Of a DNA stretch of 55,677 nucleotides, positions 6,536-14,405 are shown piece by piece; within the stretch, counting starts at the first letter, position 1, and every line of letters starts with the position of its first letter. The position numbers were made by a program, and so were the translations under genes. Source of the stretch: JBBTCJ01 sp038043285 (lineage in GTDB: Bacteria > Planctomycetota > Phycisphaerae > UBA1845); the NCBI GenBank assembly GCA_038043285.1, contig JBBTCJ010000006.1, positions 1 through 55,677 of the forward strand, read 5' to 3'. The notes beneath the pieces were generated by a model. It made no database searches, was not told the origin of the DNA, and saw only the letters and a program-made list of their open reading frames with translations.

Positions 6536-7087
6536 ATGATGGATGTGGAGGCCGTACCAGCCGCGCCGCGGTTGCGCCTTGGCGCCTCCATCGATTCCTT
6601 TGTGGGGGTGTGGTCGGTCCTGCACACTCGTGCGCGGAATGAGAAAGCCGTGGCGGCGGAGTTGGAACGGGCCGGCGTGCAGCATTTCCTTCCCCTCGTT
6701 CGGCATCGCCGGACGTACGGAGGGAAGGTGCGGCGGGTCGAGATCCCGTTGTTTCCGGGTTACGTTTTTCTGTGTGGTGACGACTCATCTCGGCTTGCGG
6801 CGTTGAAGACCAACCGCGTGGCGAACGTTTTGGAAGTCGCGGACCAGGCACAACTCCAGGCAGACCTTCTGCAGATCTACCGCGTGGTCCACAGCGACGA
6901 GCCGGTGGACCTTTATCCGCGGCTGAAGCGCGGGGCGAGATGCCGCGTGCACAGCGGGACGCTCGCGGGGTTGGAGGGCGTGGTGGTTCGTCGACGCGGA
7001 CCCTGGAGGGTCTACGTCGCGGTCGAGTTCCTGGGACAGTGCGCCGAGCTGGAGATCGACTCGGCGATTCTCGAGGTCGTCGAGTAG
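6536..7087 (+). CDS. Stand-alone NusG paralogue (RfaH/LoaP-like antitermination factor)
   Basis: The 183-residue protein has an N-terminal NGN domain (WSVLHTRARNEKAVAAEL, then HFLPLVRHRR and PLFPGYVFL). It also has a C-terminal KOW domain (GARCRVHSGTLAGLEGVVV). These bind RNA polymerase and, in specialised paralogues, prevent termination in long operons such as those for polysaccharides. The start is taken at ATG 6536, which has GGGGAAGG five bases upstream; a TTG at 6485 would add 17 unlikely residues. It is not in a secE/rplK context, so it is a paralogue and not the housekeeping nusG. No long operon follows it: the next gene is on the opposite strand, so its target must be elsewhere. The divergent neighbour is an exosortase-type substrate, and such systems often go with exopolysaccharide loci. 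Confidence 0.85.
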   Translation: MMDVEAVPAAPRLRLGASIDSFVGVWSVLHTRARNEKAVAAELERAGVQHFLPLVRHRRTYGGKVRRVEIPLFPGYVFLCGDDSSRLAALKTNRVANVLEVADQAQLQADLLQIYRVVHSDEPVDLYPRLKRGARCRVHSGTLAGLEGVVVRRRGPWRVYVAVEFLGQCAELEIDSAILEVVE

Positions 7088-7218
7088 CCGAATGGTCCCC
7101 TTCGCTGCGCGAAGAATGGGGCACCAAGATTGAGCGGATTGCCGATTAAAGGCGTCGCCGGCCATTCGCCGCGCGAGGGATGGAGTGCTTCGCAGCGCGC
7201 CGCCGCCGCCGTGCTTTC

Positions 7219-7240
7219 GCATTCAGCATTCAGCGTTCAT
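7219..7240. repeat. Short CATTCAG-type spacer repeat
   Basis: Three imperfect 7-mers (CATTCAG, CATTCAG, CGTTCAT) lie in tandem, ending at the stop codon of the S9 peptidase gene. It resembles the AATGAAG array at 18296-18331 in composition and placement between genes. Confidence 0.5.
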
Positions 7241-9321
7241 TTCGTCCACTGATCCAACCATGCGAGGACGGTCTCGTGCCAAAGGATGCTGTTGTGCGGC
7301 TTGAGCACCCAGTGGTTCTCGTCGGGGAAGTGGAGGAACTTGCTGGGAACGCCGCGCCGTTGCAGGGCGGTGAAGGTCGATAGACCTTGCGTATCGACGA
7401 CGCGGAAATCCTTGGCCCCGTGGATGACGAGCATCGGCGTCTTCCAGTTCTTGACGTAGTTGATCGGGTTGTGCCTCTCGTAGTTTTCAGCATGGTCCCA
7501 GGGCGTGCCCAGGTGGTCCCATTCGGGGAACCAAAGCTCTTCAGTGTCATAGTAGGCGGCGCGCTCACAAAGATTGCCGTCATGGGAGACGAGGCAGCGG
7601 AAGCGGTCGGGCCAGTTGCCCGCGATCCAGTTGACCATGTATCCGCCGAAGGAGGCGCCAAGGGCGGCGACGCGGCCCCCGTCCATCCACGGATATTTCG
7701 CCAACCCGGCCTCAAGTCCTTTTTTCAGGTCTTCGAGCGGTTTGCCGCCCCAGTCGCCGCGGATGGAGTCGGTAAACGCTTGGCCGTAGCCGGTTGAGCC
7801 GTGGAAGTCGATCATCACCGCGGCGTATCCCGCGCCGGCATAGGCTTGGGGGTTCCAACGGTAGTGAAAATCGTTGCCGAACGATCCTTGCGGTCCGCCG
7901 TGGATGAGGAAGGCGATCGGATATTTTTTCGAGGCGTCGAAGTCAATGGGTTTGACGACGTAGCCGTAGACCGTTTCATCATTCCAACCCTTGAAGCTGA
8001 ATTGCTCCGGGTCGCCCAGGCGCGCAGCGGCGAGCCTGTCGGCGTTGATCCTGGTCATCGCTCGCACGTCGGCGCCGTCGGGCTTGACGGAGTGCAACTC
8101 GACGGGTGATTGGAGGCTGTCGAGGCCGAACACGACGCGGTCTGCGCCAACCGTGATGGCGGCTACGTGTCCCTCCTTGACCAGCGTCTTGACCTCCCCG
8201 GAATCAACACTGATGGCAAACAACGAGTGCTGTCCGACGTTGTCAGCGCTGGTGTAGATGGTCTTGGAGTCGGCGGACCAGGCGATCGAGCCGGGTGCGC
8301 GATCCCATGTTTCGGCAAGCGGCTTGTCCGGGCCGTTGGGCGCGGTTCGGACCATGATCTGGAATCGGTCGGCCTCGTAGCCGGGGCGACGCATCGCCAG
8401 ATAGGCCATCTTGGTTCCGTCGGGCGAGAACGCGGGCGACGTGTCCGTGGCGCGGTTGGCGTCGGTGAGGCAAACAGGCTTGGCCGACGCGTCGATCGGT
8501 GCGATGTAGAGGTCCAGGTCGGTGGACCAGGCTTCCTCGCGGCCGACGTCGCGGGCGGCAAAGATGATCGATTTTCCGTCGGGCGTAAAGGTGAATTCCT
8601 CCGATCCGCCGAAGGGTTTGCTGGGGCTGTCGGCATCCATGTCCTTCATCACGTCGACGGCGTCGCCGCCGCCGACGGGAACCACGAAGACGTGCGAGCG
8701 GCGACCATCGCCCCAGGTATCCCAGTGGCGGACGAAAAGCTTCTCGTAGACGCGGCCAGTGGCCTTGCGCTTTTCGAGTTCCTCGGCGCGGGCGGCGGTC
8801 TCCGTCGGCGTTGCGCCGGGGAAGACCTCCAAAGCCAAGCCGAGGTTTTTCCCGTCGCGGGAAAGAACGAAAGCGGCCACATCCAGCGGCAACTTGCTTA
8901 CCTGGGTCGCCTCGCCGCCGTCGGCGGGTATGCGCCAGACCTGCGAGCTTCCCGATCGGGAGGAGATGAAGAAAATCTGCGAACCATCGGGCGACCAGCG
9001 CGGGCTGACGTCGGCGTCGGGGTGGGAGGTCAAGCGGCGGAGGTTGGTCCCATCGACGTTGACCAGCCAAAGATCGGTTCGGCCGCGGTTGGCATCGAGA
9101 TCGGTCGTGCGGATCGTGAAGACCACGCGCTTTCCGTCCGGCGAAGCGTTGGGATCGCTGATGCGGTCCATGGCCAACATGTCTTGGACGGAAAAAGGAT
9201 GCGTCTTGGGGTCCGCGGCGAGGGCGGCGCAGCCGGCGTGCACGAGGATGATCGCGCCGGTGATCGCCCCGTGGGTCGGTGGCATGTTCCGCCGCATTGT
9301 TCTTGTTGTCAGGTCTTTCAT
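7237..9321 (-). CDS. S9 family peptidase (prolyl oligopeptidase / acylaminoacyl peptidase type), exported
   Basis: The 694-residue enzyme has a signal peptide (hydrophobic GAITGAIILVHAGCAALA after residue 15). Next comes a WD40-like/TolB beta-propeller region of about 350 residues with repeated SPDG-type motifs (NASPDGKRVVF, RWSPDGSQIFF, AFSPDGTKMAY). The C-terminus is an alpha/beta-hydrolase domain. The catalytic triad is readable: Ser557 in GASFGGY, Asp638 in GAKDFRV and His670 in DENHW. It should cleave short peptides in the periplasm. Start: ATG at 9321 has AAGGAGA eight bases upstream; the frame is open to 9426 but that extension carries no signal peptide logic. The gene stands alone between a convergent and a divergent neighbour. 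Confidence 0.92.
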   Translation of the reverse strand: MKDLTTRTMRRNMPPTHGAITGAIILVHAGCAALAADPKTHPFSVQDMLAMDRISDPNASPDGKRVVFTIRTTDLDANRGRTDLWLVNVDGTNLRRLTSHPDADVSPRWSPDGSQIFFISSRSGSSQVWRIPADGGEATQVSKLPLDVAAFVLSRDGKNLGLALEVFPGATPTETAARAEELEKRKATGRVYEKLFVRHWDTWGDGRRSHVFVVPVGGGDAVDVMKDMDADSPSKPFGGSEEFTFTPDGKSIIFAARDVGREEAWSTDLDLYIAPIDASAKPVCLTDANRATDTSPAFSPDGTKMAYLAMRRPGYEADRFQIMVRTAPNGPDKPLAETWDRAPGSIAWSADSKTIYTSADNVGQHSLFAISVDSGEVKTLVKEGHVAAITVGADRVVFGLDSLQSPVELHSVKPDGADVRAMTRINADRLAAARLGDPEQFSFKGWNDETVYGYVVKPIDFDASKKYPIAFLIHGGPQGSFGNDFHYRWNPQAYAGAGYAAVMIDFHGSTGYGQAFTDSIRGDWGGKPLEDLKKGLEAGLAKYPWMDGGRVAALGASFGGYMVNWIAGNWPDRFRCLVSHDGNLCERAAYYDTEELWFPEWDHLGTPWDHAENYERHNPINYVKNWKTPMLVIHGAKDFRVVDTQGLSTFTALQRRGVPSKFLHFPDENHWVLKPHNSILWHETVLAWLDQWTK

Positions 9322-9793
9322 CCGAGTCTCCTTGCTCCCCGGGGCGGTCGCCCGGGATGTCGTTGAAGGTCGTATCTGTCCATAGCCCGCAGCCAGGCAG
9401 GCGGGAGGGGCGTAGTTTCGCCGCATCGGGGGTGTTGTTCAAGCCGAAGCCACGCATCGCCAGTGCCCAACCGTTGTACGGGCTTCCCGAGGTCGAGTGC
9501 TGCCGGCGGCTTGCCCGCCAGTGCGGGAGTTCGGACAACGCGTCCTGAAGCCGACAACTGAAAGACCCTGCACGCATCGCGTCGGAGTGGTCAGCCTCCG
9601 CGTCACCCGCCTTGTCCGGCTTCATGTCACTCGCTGACACCTTATGGGCCGTGCCGCCGTCGGCGCGCAGTCCGATATCGCCTCCTCAACTCAACTGAAC
9701 CCATCCAATGGGCGATCCGTAGGAAGGTCGGATTGCGCGCGAAGGTCGTGGCGCAGCGAGGATGCTCACTCACACGTGCTTGGGGGTCTCAAT
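9322..9793. other. Intergenic gap with a degenerate GTGCCAC-type element
   Basis: This 472-bp divergent gap has no convincing gene. Around 9496-9530 it contains GGCGGCTTGCCCGCC followed by AGTGCGGG, which looks like a decayed copy of the palindromic element better preserved at 13071-13105. Promoters for both flanking genes should lie here, but I see no strong -35/-10 pair. Confidence 0.45.
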
Positions 9794-10408
9794 ATGCTGA
9801 TGCAAGGTTCGCGGATCGTCGTCTTGTCGCTCATGGCTGCCGGCGGGCTGATGCTTTGTTCTTGCGGCGGCAGTGGCGGCGGCGGAAATACGGTGCCCGA
9901 CTCGGCCACCATCGAACTTCCCGATGGAACCACGCAGGTGGTGACGTTGGGCGCCGGCGTCCCCTCGCTGGCGAACTCGACGTGGGAGTTCTACGCCACG
10001 GCGAGCACCGCGCAATCGGCCCCGTTCCTGGTCATCAGTTTCGGTGACAACGGGAACCTGGAGCGGTTCGACGATAACACGATCTCGCCTGAGGTCTTCG
10101 GGGACACGATCTATTTCGACGGGGCGCGGCACAGCACCAACCAACAGGGCGTTTCGTACGAGGCGGGGACGTACGGGGCGGAAACCAGCGATGCGACCGG
10201 CTTCGCGTTCGAGGGCGTGTTGACGGCGTTTGCCGCGGGGATCAAGGTAGCCGAGGCGGATGCCGGCGCGTCCGGGGAATTCGATGCTGGCGACCCCAAC
10301 GAGATGCGCGGGACGTTCTCAATCCAGATGGAAGTGACCGCCAATTTTCTACCGCCCAGCAGCATGGATGAGACGTTCGGGTTCGTCGCCTATCGGATTG
10401 AGGAGTGA
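9794..10408 (+). CDS. Predicted lipoprotein, unknown function
   Basis: The 204-residue product starts MLMQGSRIVVLSLMAAGG and then LMLCSCGG, a lipobox that would place a diacylglyceryl cysteine after signal peptidase II cleavage. A Gly/Ser linker follows, then a beta-rich domain (STWEFYATAS, FLVISFGDNGNLERFDD, SYEAGTYGAE, FAFEGVLTAF) that reads like a small lipocalin- or copper-resistance-like barrel. No catalytic motif is recognised. The start at ATG 9794 is chosen because it puts the hydrophobic core directly after the N-terminus; the frame is open further upstream but without a signal. It is flanked by opposite-strand genes and is probably monocistronic. Confidence 0.7.
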   Translation: MLMQGSRIVVLSLMAAGGLMLCSCGGSGGGGNTVPDSATIELPDGTTQVVTLGAGVPSLANSTWEFYATASTAQSAPFLVISFGDNGNLERFDDNTISPEVFGDTIYFDGARHSTNQQGVSYEAGTYGAETSDATGFAFEGVLTAFAAGIKVAEADAGASGEFDAGDPNEMRGTFSIQMEVTANFLPPSSMDETFGFVAYRIEE

Positions 10409-10572
10409 ACCGCAGCCGGCGACCGGCAATCAGCGATCATACCGCGGCTGTTGAACGTGACCCATGTCGACGCGACGGTTGGGGGCACACGGAACGGTCG
10501 CCGTTCGCCGCCGGGGAAATGCGCCTATGTGCAGCGCTTCCTGAGTGTCTAACACGCACGCTTGCCCGGTAG

Positions 10573-11529
10573 TCACTTCACGATGCGCGTGCCGGTTCGC
10601 CTTGCGACGGCGTCGGCGGCGCGGTGCAGTGGACCGATGATCACTTCTGCGTCGGGGCGCAGGGAGGCTTCGAGGAAATTGACCGCCCCTTCGACCTTCG
10701 GACCCATCGAACCAGGCGGAAACTGGCCCTCGGCGAGTCGCTTGCGAGCCTCGGCGACAGTCATTCGCTCGACGGTTCGTTGGTCAGGCTTGCCATAGTT
10801 GATACAGATGCGGTCCACGTTGGTCAGGATCATCATCGTCCGCGCGTCGAGTTCAGCCGCGAGAAGGGCGCTGGCGAGATCCTTGTCGATGACCGCCTGC
10901 GTGCCGTGCAGGTTGCCGCAGCCGTTGGAGACTACGGGAACGCCGCCGCCGCCGCAGACTACGAGAAGTTCGCCCGCCGCGACGCAGCGGCGGATCAGGT
11001 CGATCTCCATGATTCGCCTGGGGATTGGCGAGGCCACCACGCGGCGGAACTTGCGGGGCGACGTTTCGCGGACGCTCCAACCTTCGTCGCGGACATAAAG
11101 GTCCGCCTGCTCCCTGGTCATCACCCGTCCGACGGGCTTGGTCGGGTTGCAAAACGACGGATCGTCGGCCTCGACCAGAACAGTCGTGATGATCGAAGCC
11201 GCGATCCGGTTGCTGCCGCGCGAACGAAGCTCGTTGGTTAGCGCTTGGGCGATCATAAACCCCATCCCACCCTGAACGTGGGCGACGGCGACCTCCATGG
11301 GAAGGGGGTAAATGGCGCCGGCCGCCGCCTCGTTGCGAAGCAGAAAGTTGCCGATCTGCGGTCCGTTGCCGTGGGTGATAACCAATGAATTCCCCTGCTC
11401 GACCAGATCCGCTAGGGCCTTCGCGGTGATCCGAGAATTGTCGAACTGTTGGGCGACGTTTCCTTCCTCGTCAGGTCGTGAAATCGCATTCCCGCCCAAC
11501 GCGACGACAATCAGATTTTTTTCAGCCAT
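10573..11529 (-). CDS. arcC: Carbamate kinase
   Basis: The 318-residue protein is a full-length amino-acid-kinase-fold carbamate kinase. It carries VVALGGNAI at residues 8-16, THGNGPQIG near 50, VVCGGGGVPV, DKDLASALLA and NVDRICINYG, all characteristic of the family. It catalyses reversible phosphoryl transfer between carbamoyl phosphate and ADP, yielding ATP and carbamate. No arginine deiminase or ornithine transcarbamylase is adjacent, so it is not in a standard arc operon here. It may serve purine/agmatine catabolism or work with an unlinked transferase. The ATG at 11529 has only a weak GGTG-type ribosome site. Confidence 0.93.
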   Translation of the reverse strand: MAEKNLIVVALGGNAISRPDEEGNVAQQFDNSRITAKALADLVEQGNSLVITHGNGPQIGNFLLRNEAAAGAIYPLPMEVAVAHVQGGMGFMIAQALTNELRSRGSNRIAASIITTVLVEADDPSFCNPTKPVGRVMTREQADLYVRDEGWSVRETSPRKFRRVVASPIPRRIMEIDLIRRCVAAGELLVVCGGGGVPVVSNGCGNLHGTQAVIDKDLASALLAAELDARTMMILTNVDRICINYGKPDQRTVERMTVAEARKRLAEGQFPPGSMGPKVEGAVNFLEASLRPDAEVIIGPLHRAADAVARRTGTRIVK

Positions 11530-11709
11530 AATTCAACTCACCACCTTGCCGCACCCGCGTGAAGTCAAGAACGCCATATTCTTCGACGTAGCCCATTAGC
11601 CTTATCGGTCGGGCCGCCTGCCTCGGTCAAACCGCAGATGCGGCGACGCGCCGCCTGGGATCGGGCCAGGGCGGATCCGCTTTCCATGATCGGCGAATGA
11701 GCAAACCAC

Positions 11710-11733
11710 AAGCCCCGGTTGGCGGGCTTTTCT
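11710..11733 (+). terminator. Small intrinsic terminator ahead of the pseudopilin leader
   Basis: Arms AAGCCC and GGGCTT (8-base loop) run into TTTTCTT on the plus strand. No plus-strand gene ends just before it, so it is either an early-termination element in the pseudopilin 5' region or the end of an unannotated short RNA. Confidence 0.45.
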
Positions 11734-11829
11734 TACAAAGTTTCAAAAACGGGACGAAATGTCCTGGCCAAGTGGCCTACAGCCGTGTTGATATCTGTAG
11801 GCGTCGTCCCGGTCGGGTCCGGGCCGACG
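11732..11829 (+). promoter_or_regulatory. Structured 5' leader of the pseudopilin-like gene
   Basis: Several hairpins stand in series: GGAC/GTCC (11752-11764), GGCC/GGCC (11766-11777), CCTACAG/CTGTAGG (11776-11801), and an 11-bp stem with one mismatch from CGTCG to CGACG (11802-11829). The stretch around GGGACG-AAA and GGCC-CAGCCG-GTTG recalls the core of the c-di-GMP-I (GEMM) riboswitch, a class known to control pilin-like genes. However, the closing P1 helix is not convincing. It may instead be an unnamed cis-RNA. Confidence 0.3.
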
Positions 11830-11870
11830 TGAGGACACCCCGCTGGATCGGGCCAGGCACGGAGGATTCC

Positions 11871-13019
11871 ATGAGCATCGAAGCGACGCGGCCTTGCTCG
11901 GGCGAGCGAACGTTGCCACGGGGGCCGGCGTTCACGTTGATCGAGCTGCTGGTGGTCATTGCCATTATTGCGTTGCTGATTGCGATCCTGCTGCCGTCGC
12001 TGGATCGCGCGCGCGACCACGCGAAGCAGGCGCGATGTCTATCGAACGTGAAGAATATCGCCTCCAGCAGCCGGGTCTACGAGGCGGACGATCCGTCCGG
12101 GTGGGGCATTCCGGTGCATCCCATGCAGTACCACCAGGATCCGCAGAACCCGACGTATATTGGCGCGTATGAATGGGGTGGAAAGAGCGGGATCGGTCGC
12201 GACGACTTCGTCCAGGGACAACGCAATTCGGTGAACAGCAAGTACGGGACGCGGGCCGGGTTCGGACCGGCGACGCGGCCGCTTAACCGAATCCTCTACA
12301 GCGGCGGGTTCGTGGATCATCTGAAGCCGACGTTCAACCGAACGGGGGCGATGGAGGATACGAAGCTCGATTTGGACCTGTTTCGCTGCCCCGCGGACGA
12401 CGGTCCGCCGCGCGGGGCGCATTGCGCGGACTGGATCGCGGCCGACGGGCGGTCATCCTACGACCATTTCGGCACGTCGTACGCGGCCAACCTGTTCATG
12501 GTGGCTTCAGGCCCGGGTTTGATGCACAGCAACTCACCCTATCTTCGCCCCACGACGCGGGTTCCGTCGCCGGCGCGCACGATCTACTACGAGGAGAACC
12601 TCGGCCGCTGGGCCTGGGCGGCCAAGCGAGAGACGTGCGACCTCCCGGGCGTCACCCCGGGCGTCGATCCCGGTCCGACGAAGGTCATTCGCGGCTGGCA
12701 TCGTAAGGATTGGACCTACAACCGCTCGTTCGTGGACACCCACGCGGAGTATCAGAAGGTCTACCTGGAGGGGACCGAGGATCGCGACGGCTACGCCCTG
12801 CACTACGTGGCCGAGCATATTTCTTCGTACCCGGGCTTTGACTCGGACAACGATGGGTCGCCCGACGGACCGGGCTCGTACGAGTTCTATCGCTGCGTGA
12901 TCGTGCGCGGGGCGGGATGGGCGAAAGACACGCTGCCGGACGCGCCGATTCCGACTGCGCTATGGCAGCCGATTCCGAGTCGACCTTCGTACGAGGATTG
13001 CGTCGGCAACATCGAATGA
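11871..13019 (+). CDS. Prepilin-type N-terminal domain protein (DUF1559-like / pseudopilin)
   Basis: The 382-residue protein carries a type IV prepilin leader: after ERTLPRG-PA comes FTLIELLVV and a hydrophobic helix IAIIALLIAILLP. Cleavage before Phe by a prepilin peptidase and N-methylation would be expected. The large globular part contains RCLSNVKNIA, typical of the planctomycete pseudopilin-like family, and a late FVDTHAEY segment equivalent to the H-x-DG tail of that family. These proteins are abundant in Planctomycetota and probably surface- or periplasm-exposed; the precise role is unknown. Start: ATG at 11871 with GGAGG five bases upstream; earlier in-frame codons lie in the structured leader and are rejected. 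There is no secretion machinery nearby. Confidence 0.85.
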   Translation: MSIEATRPCSGERTLPRGPAFTLIELLVVIAIIALLIAILLPSLDRARDHAKQARCLSNVKNIASSSRVYEADDPSGWGIPVHPMQYHQDPQNPTYIGAYEWGGKSGIGRDDFVQGQRNSVNSKYGTRAGFGPATRPLNRILYSGGFVDHLKPTFNRTGAMEDTKLDLDLFRCPADDGPPRGAHCADWIAADGRSSYDHFGTSYAANLFMVASGPGLMHSNSPYLRPTTRVPSPARTIYYEENLGRWAWAAKRETCDLPGVTPGVDPGPTKVIRGWHRKDWTYNRSFVDTHAEYQKVYLEGTEDRDGYALHYVAEHISSYPGFDSDNDGSPDGPGSYEFYRCVIVRGAGWAKDTLPDAPIPTALWQPIPSRPSYEDCVGNIE

Positions 13020-13070
13020 TATCAACCACGGTTCGAGTTCGCCGATCGCCACCGTCGAGGGCGGGTGGTG

Positions 13071-13105
13071 GGTGCCACTGGCAGTACGCTGCCAGTGTTG
13101 GCACA
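13071..13105. repeat. GTGCCAC palindromic dispersed element
   Basis: CACTGGCAG and CTGCCAGTG face each other around TACG, flanked by GTGC and GCAC, giving a long hairpin. The adjacent GTGGACAAGCC followed by GTGGCGC resembles a second module. Related palindromes occur at 30303-30331 and, decayed, near 9496-9530. This type of intergenic repeat is familiar from planctomycete genomes. Confidence 0.65.
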
Positions 13106-13229
13106 GGTGGACAAGCCGCGCGTGGCGCTCCGACTCGCGATGCCAGGTCCGGCAGCGGCGGTAGGCGCGGCCGCGATCAGAATGACGACGGCGGAGCATC
13201 TTCCCGTCATGGGGCTTGTCGGGGACGCT

Positions 13230-13991
13230 TCAACGCGACAAGTCCTCGAAGGGGCGACCCGGTCGGCTGGTTCGGGGATGGACGCCGGCGACCGTTCCCT
13301 CCGCGGTAAGCGACGGCTGTTCGACTCGCGCGGCCTGCTGGGCCTTCCAGTCGTCGGCGATGCGTGCCGCGGCCCACTCCACGTCATCAGTGATGGTACA
13401 GAGTTCGAGATCTTTCGCGTCGATAAACCCGCGAGAAATCTGCTCACGCCGCATCCACTCAATGAGCGGCGTCCAGAAGCTGCTTTCGATCAGGATGACC
13501 GGGAATCGCTGCGTCTTGCCCGTCTGGATCAGGGTCATGGATTCGAAAAACTCGTCGAGCGTGCCGAAGCCGCCGGGAAAGCAGACGAAGGCCACGGCGT
13601 ACTTCACGAACATGACCTTGCGGCAGAAGAAGTAACGGAAATCAAGTGAGACGGTCTGGTAGCGGTTGGCGATCTGCTCTTCGGGTAGAAAGATATTCAG
13701 CCCGACGCTGACGCCGCCGGCTTGGCAGGCGCCCTTGTTGGCGGCCTCCATAATTCCCGGTCCACCGCCGGTGATGACGGCGAACCCGCGGGCAACCAGT
13801 TCCCCGGCAAGCCGCTCGGCCCGGGCGTAGTCCAGATCGTCGGGCTTCAATCTTGCCGAGCCAAAGATGGAGACGGCCGGCGGAATGCGCGACATCGTGT
13901 CGAACCCGTCGACGAACTCCGACATGATGCGAAAAACGCGCCAGGTCTCCTCAGCCGGTCCTCGTCCAGCGGTCCATTTGTCGGACATCAT
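13230..13991 (-). CDS. LOG-family protein (TIGR00730-like, lysine decarboxylase fold)
   Basis: The 253-residue protein has the diagnostic LOG motifs: SIFGSARLKP at the start of the Rossmann-like fold, GGGPGIMEAANKGA near residue 77, and PGGFGTLDEFFE near residue 140. Members characterised biochemically are nucleoside 5'-monophosphate phosphoribohydrolases, including cytokinin-activating enzymes. The bacterial substrate here is unknown. The start is one of two adjacent ATG codons (13991 or 13988), preceded by GAGGGA. A Pro/Arg-rich C-terminal tail of about 35 residues is outside the family core. A second LOG-type gene is at 17259-17780. Confidence 0.88.
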   Translation of the reverse strand: MMSDKWTAGRGPAEETWRVFRIMSEFVDGFDTMSRIPPAVSIFGSARLKPDDLDYARAERLAGELVARGFAVITGGGPGIMEAANKGACQAGGVSVGLNIFLPEEQIANRYQTVSLDFRYFFCRKVMFVKYAVAFVCFPGGFGTLDEFFESMTLIQTGKTQRFPVILIESSFWTPLIEWMRREQISRGFIDAKDLELCTITDDVEWAAARIADDWKAQQAARVEQPSLTAEGTVAGVHPRTSRPGRPFEDLSR

Positions 13992-14405
13992 GATTCCCTC
14001 GTCCTCGCGCAGGTTCCGTCGAAGCGGCGATTCTCCGGGCGATGATTCACGTTGGCAACGGAGCCTCGCGGTTTGTCCAATTCGTGCTCTTCTGAGCGGC
14101 CGGTTCTGCGGATCCTAACGCGTGGCAGGCTCCAGATGAACGGGCGTGAACGCGGCTTTGGCACCTCCCTGTCGCAACGCGGGTTTGAACCCAACTTGGG
14201 GATACTGGCAGCGCGGTTGTTATCGGTCCGGCAATGGCGCCAAGGCGCGTCCATGCACACCCTAAAGGGGTACGCGGGCGATTCCGACGAACGGATAGCG
14301 GTCCCGGCTTCTCGGACGTTGCGGTCGGCGCGTGTGGCGCCGGTGCGACGCCCGACAGGCCGCGTCGGCCGGCGGAGTTGCGTGCAGCCTCGGAGTCGTC
14401 GCGTG
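13992..14405. other. 414-bp divergent gap, no gene supported
   Basis: The region between the LOG gene and the radical SAM gene is open in the radical SAM frame, but the encoded residues are Arg/Ser/Gly-rich and lack any domain, so I treat it as non-coding. It should carry both promoters; I see no strong match. A small palindrome GGGTTTGAACCC lies near 14180-14191. Confidence 0.4.

Noticed and set aside
6186..7127. Minus-strand ORF of 313 codons opposite the NusG-like gene
   Set aside because: Pro/Arg/Ser-rich, ends in the promoter zone of another gene, and conflicts with the clear NGN and KOW domains on the plus strand.
11697..11870. N-terminal extension of the pseudopilin-like gene (58 codons)
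   Set aside because: It runs through several hairpins and would put a long basic tail before the prepilin cleavage site; the internal ATG has GGAGG.
14052..14405. N-terminal extension of the radical SAM gene (118 codons)
   Set aside because: The residues are Arg/Ser-rich without domain features, and the cobalamin-binding part starts after the ATG at 14406.
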